Part shown: piece by piece, positions 13,734 through 14,425 of the stretch
Position numbering within the stretch: the stretch's first letter is position 1
How the letters are laid out: the number at the start of each line of letters is the position of its first letter
DNA from: an uncultured Oscillospiraceae bacterium
GTDB taxonomy: Bacteria > Bacillota > Clostridia > Oscillospirales > Acutalibacteraceae
Length of the DNA stretch: 14,425 nt
Assembly: GCA_900552605.1 (NCBI GenBank)
Contig: USAR01000010.1
Location: 1-14,425, forward strand
Direction: 5' to 3'
Notes under the pieces: generated by a model
The model's input: only the letters and a program-made list of their open reading frames with translations
Database searches by the model: none
What the model was told of the DNA's origin: nothing
Position numbers and translations under genes: made by a program

Positions 13734-14050
13734 TGAGAACTTGAACCAAAGGTTTTTATAACCTTTTCTATATTTTCATAACTCCAACATTCTTTTAATA
13801 CTATATCATTTTTCAATGATTCAATTAACTCATCAAAAATTATATCTCTTTGATATTCTTTCACTTCACCCGATTTAACCTTATTAGCGACATTACAATA
13901 TTCTTCTGCTAATCCATGTGTATTTAACAATGGCATACGATATAAATCAATAGAATAGTCAAACAGCATTTCTTCCAATCGTTGTGCAAAGAAAAGAACG
14001 CCATCATTTTCAAAATCTCCACTCCAATTACTTGGTAAAGAATATTTCAT
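13721..14050 (-). CDS. Hypothetical protein, AT-rich
   Basis: 109 residues starting MKYSLPSNWSGDFENDGVLF, with AAGGTGA about 5 nt before the ATG at 14050. It is acidic, soluble and helical (QRLEEMLFDYSIDLY, IIFDELIESLKNDIVL), with no signal peptide. I recognise no family. The DNA is visibly more AT-rich than its neighbours, and it sits between a truncated SpaA gene and a truncated TnpV, so it likely arrived as a separate cargo insert. Small acidic proteins of this kind are sometimes toxin immunity or antitoxin proteins, but no partner gene is seen. Confidence 0.55.
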   Translation of the reverse strand: MKYSLPSNWSGDFENDGVLFFAQRLEEMLFDYSIDLYRMPLLNTHGLAEEYCNVANKVKSGEVKEYQRDIIFDELIESLKNDIVLKECWSYENIEKVIKTFGSSSQQEK

Positions 14051-14059
14051 ATTATCACC

Positions 14060-14425
14060 TTAGTCCACGCCTGTCACACGGAAAGAGAAGCCCTCAACTT
14101 TACCGTCAGAGGAAGTCTTTACGATTTTAAGAGAGCCTTTCTGTACTGCATTGATAAAGCCCATACCCGCCTTATTTTCCACGGTGTAGGTCTTGCCGTT
14201 CTCCTCGATGGATATGGTATACACATTTTCATCAAGCACAAAGCCTGTCGGAGCTTTGGTTTCCTTTACCAGATATTTGCCGTAGCGGAGTTCGCTCATC
14301 TGGTATACGCCGCCGTCAAGTTCTTTCATTTCGCCAAGCAGCGTATCGTCCTTATCCAGTTTCCCATCGCCGTTTATATCGGAGTAAACCTCAAATACCG
14401 CACCAGACAGCTTGTTGTCGGGATA
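14060..14425 (-). CDS. SpaA/Cna-B repeat surface protein, fragment truncated at its C-terminus
   Basis: 121 codons are visible; the 5' end lies beyond the window. The start reads YPDNKLSGAVFEVYSDINGD, then GKYLVKETKAPTGFVLDENV and YTISIEENGKTYTVENK, one complete SpaA/Cna-B pilin-like domain (isopeptide E-box region KETKAP). A second domain begins with GSLKIVKTSSDGKVEGFSFRV but stops after TGVD at TAA 14062-14060, only about 24 residues in. No LPxTG or membrane anchor remains, so the product cannot be sorted normally. Proteins like this are adhesins of clostridial conjugative elements. The abrupt end coincides with the junction to the AT-rich gene 10 bp downstream. Confidence 0.75.
   Translation of the reverse strand, partial: YPDNKLSGAVFEVYSDINGDGKLDKDDTLLGEMKELDGGVYQMSELRYGKYLVKETKAPTGFVLDENVYTISIEENGKTYTVENKAGMGFINAVQKGSLKIVKTSSDGKVEGFSFRVTGVD

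Overview
The window looks like chromosome of a low-to-moderate GC anaerobic Firmicute, most likely a gut Clostridia (Oscillospirales/Lachnospirales type). This rests on protein families seen by eye: clostridial-style small 4Fe-4S proteins, a Cys-rich VLP protein, a MobC plus MOB-P relaxase of the clostridial conjugative-transposon kind, large serine recombinases, TnpV, SpaA/Cna-B repeats, and strong AGGAGG ribosome binding sites. No database search was possible.

Region A (1-2871, all minus strand) is a thiol-redox cassette. In transcription order it holds CcdA, a membrane-anchored TlpA/ResA-like thioredoxin, a ferredoxin:thioredoxin-reductase-like catalytic subunit, a 2[4Fe-4S] ferredoxin, a NapH/NosR-like 4Fe-4S membrane protein, thioredoxin, and a rhodanese-like protein cut by the window edge. 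Together they could carry electrons from ferredoxin through the reductase to thioredoxin, and across the membrane by CcdA to TlpA. Two promoter regions in the cassette (before ccdA and before trxA) share one 13-bp palindrome. In both, its centre lies exactly 67 nt upstream of the start codon, with a -10-like hexamer at the same offset. This suggests one shared activator.

Region B (about 2980-11750) is an integrated mobilizable element. A leftward pair (sigma-70-like factor and a zinc-finger protein) diverges from a rightward Cys-rich VLP - ParM-like - ParR-like operon that ends in a terminator. Next come a hairpin-rich oriT candidate, mobC, relaxase, an orphan ParB, a small ORF and a large serine recombinase. 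Most rightward junctions are 1-14 nt overlaps. No replication protein, coupling ATPase or type IV secretion gene is visible, so transfer would need a helper.

Region C (11767-12440) is the host gene ywlG (TIGR01440/UPF0340) with its own promoter, RBS and terminator. The recombinase frame has no stop before it and runs through the ywlG promoter into YwlG in frame, giving an 810-codon reading frame. This places the right end of the element at the recombinase 3' end, just upstream of the ywlG promoter. A 7-bp repeat AGTGTTG at 2980 and 11744 is a tentative att core.

Region D (12441-14425, minus strand) is a patchwork of mobile-element debris: a recombinase C-terminal half joined to a lipoprotein signal peptide, a TnpV 3' remnant, an AT-rich unknown gene, and a SpaA/Cna-B adhesin cut short at its C-terminus. 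I saw no tRNA, rRNA or CRISPR.
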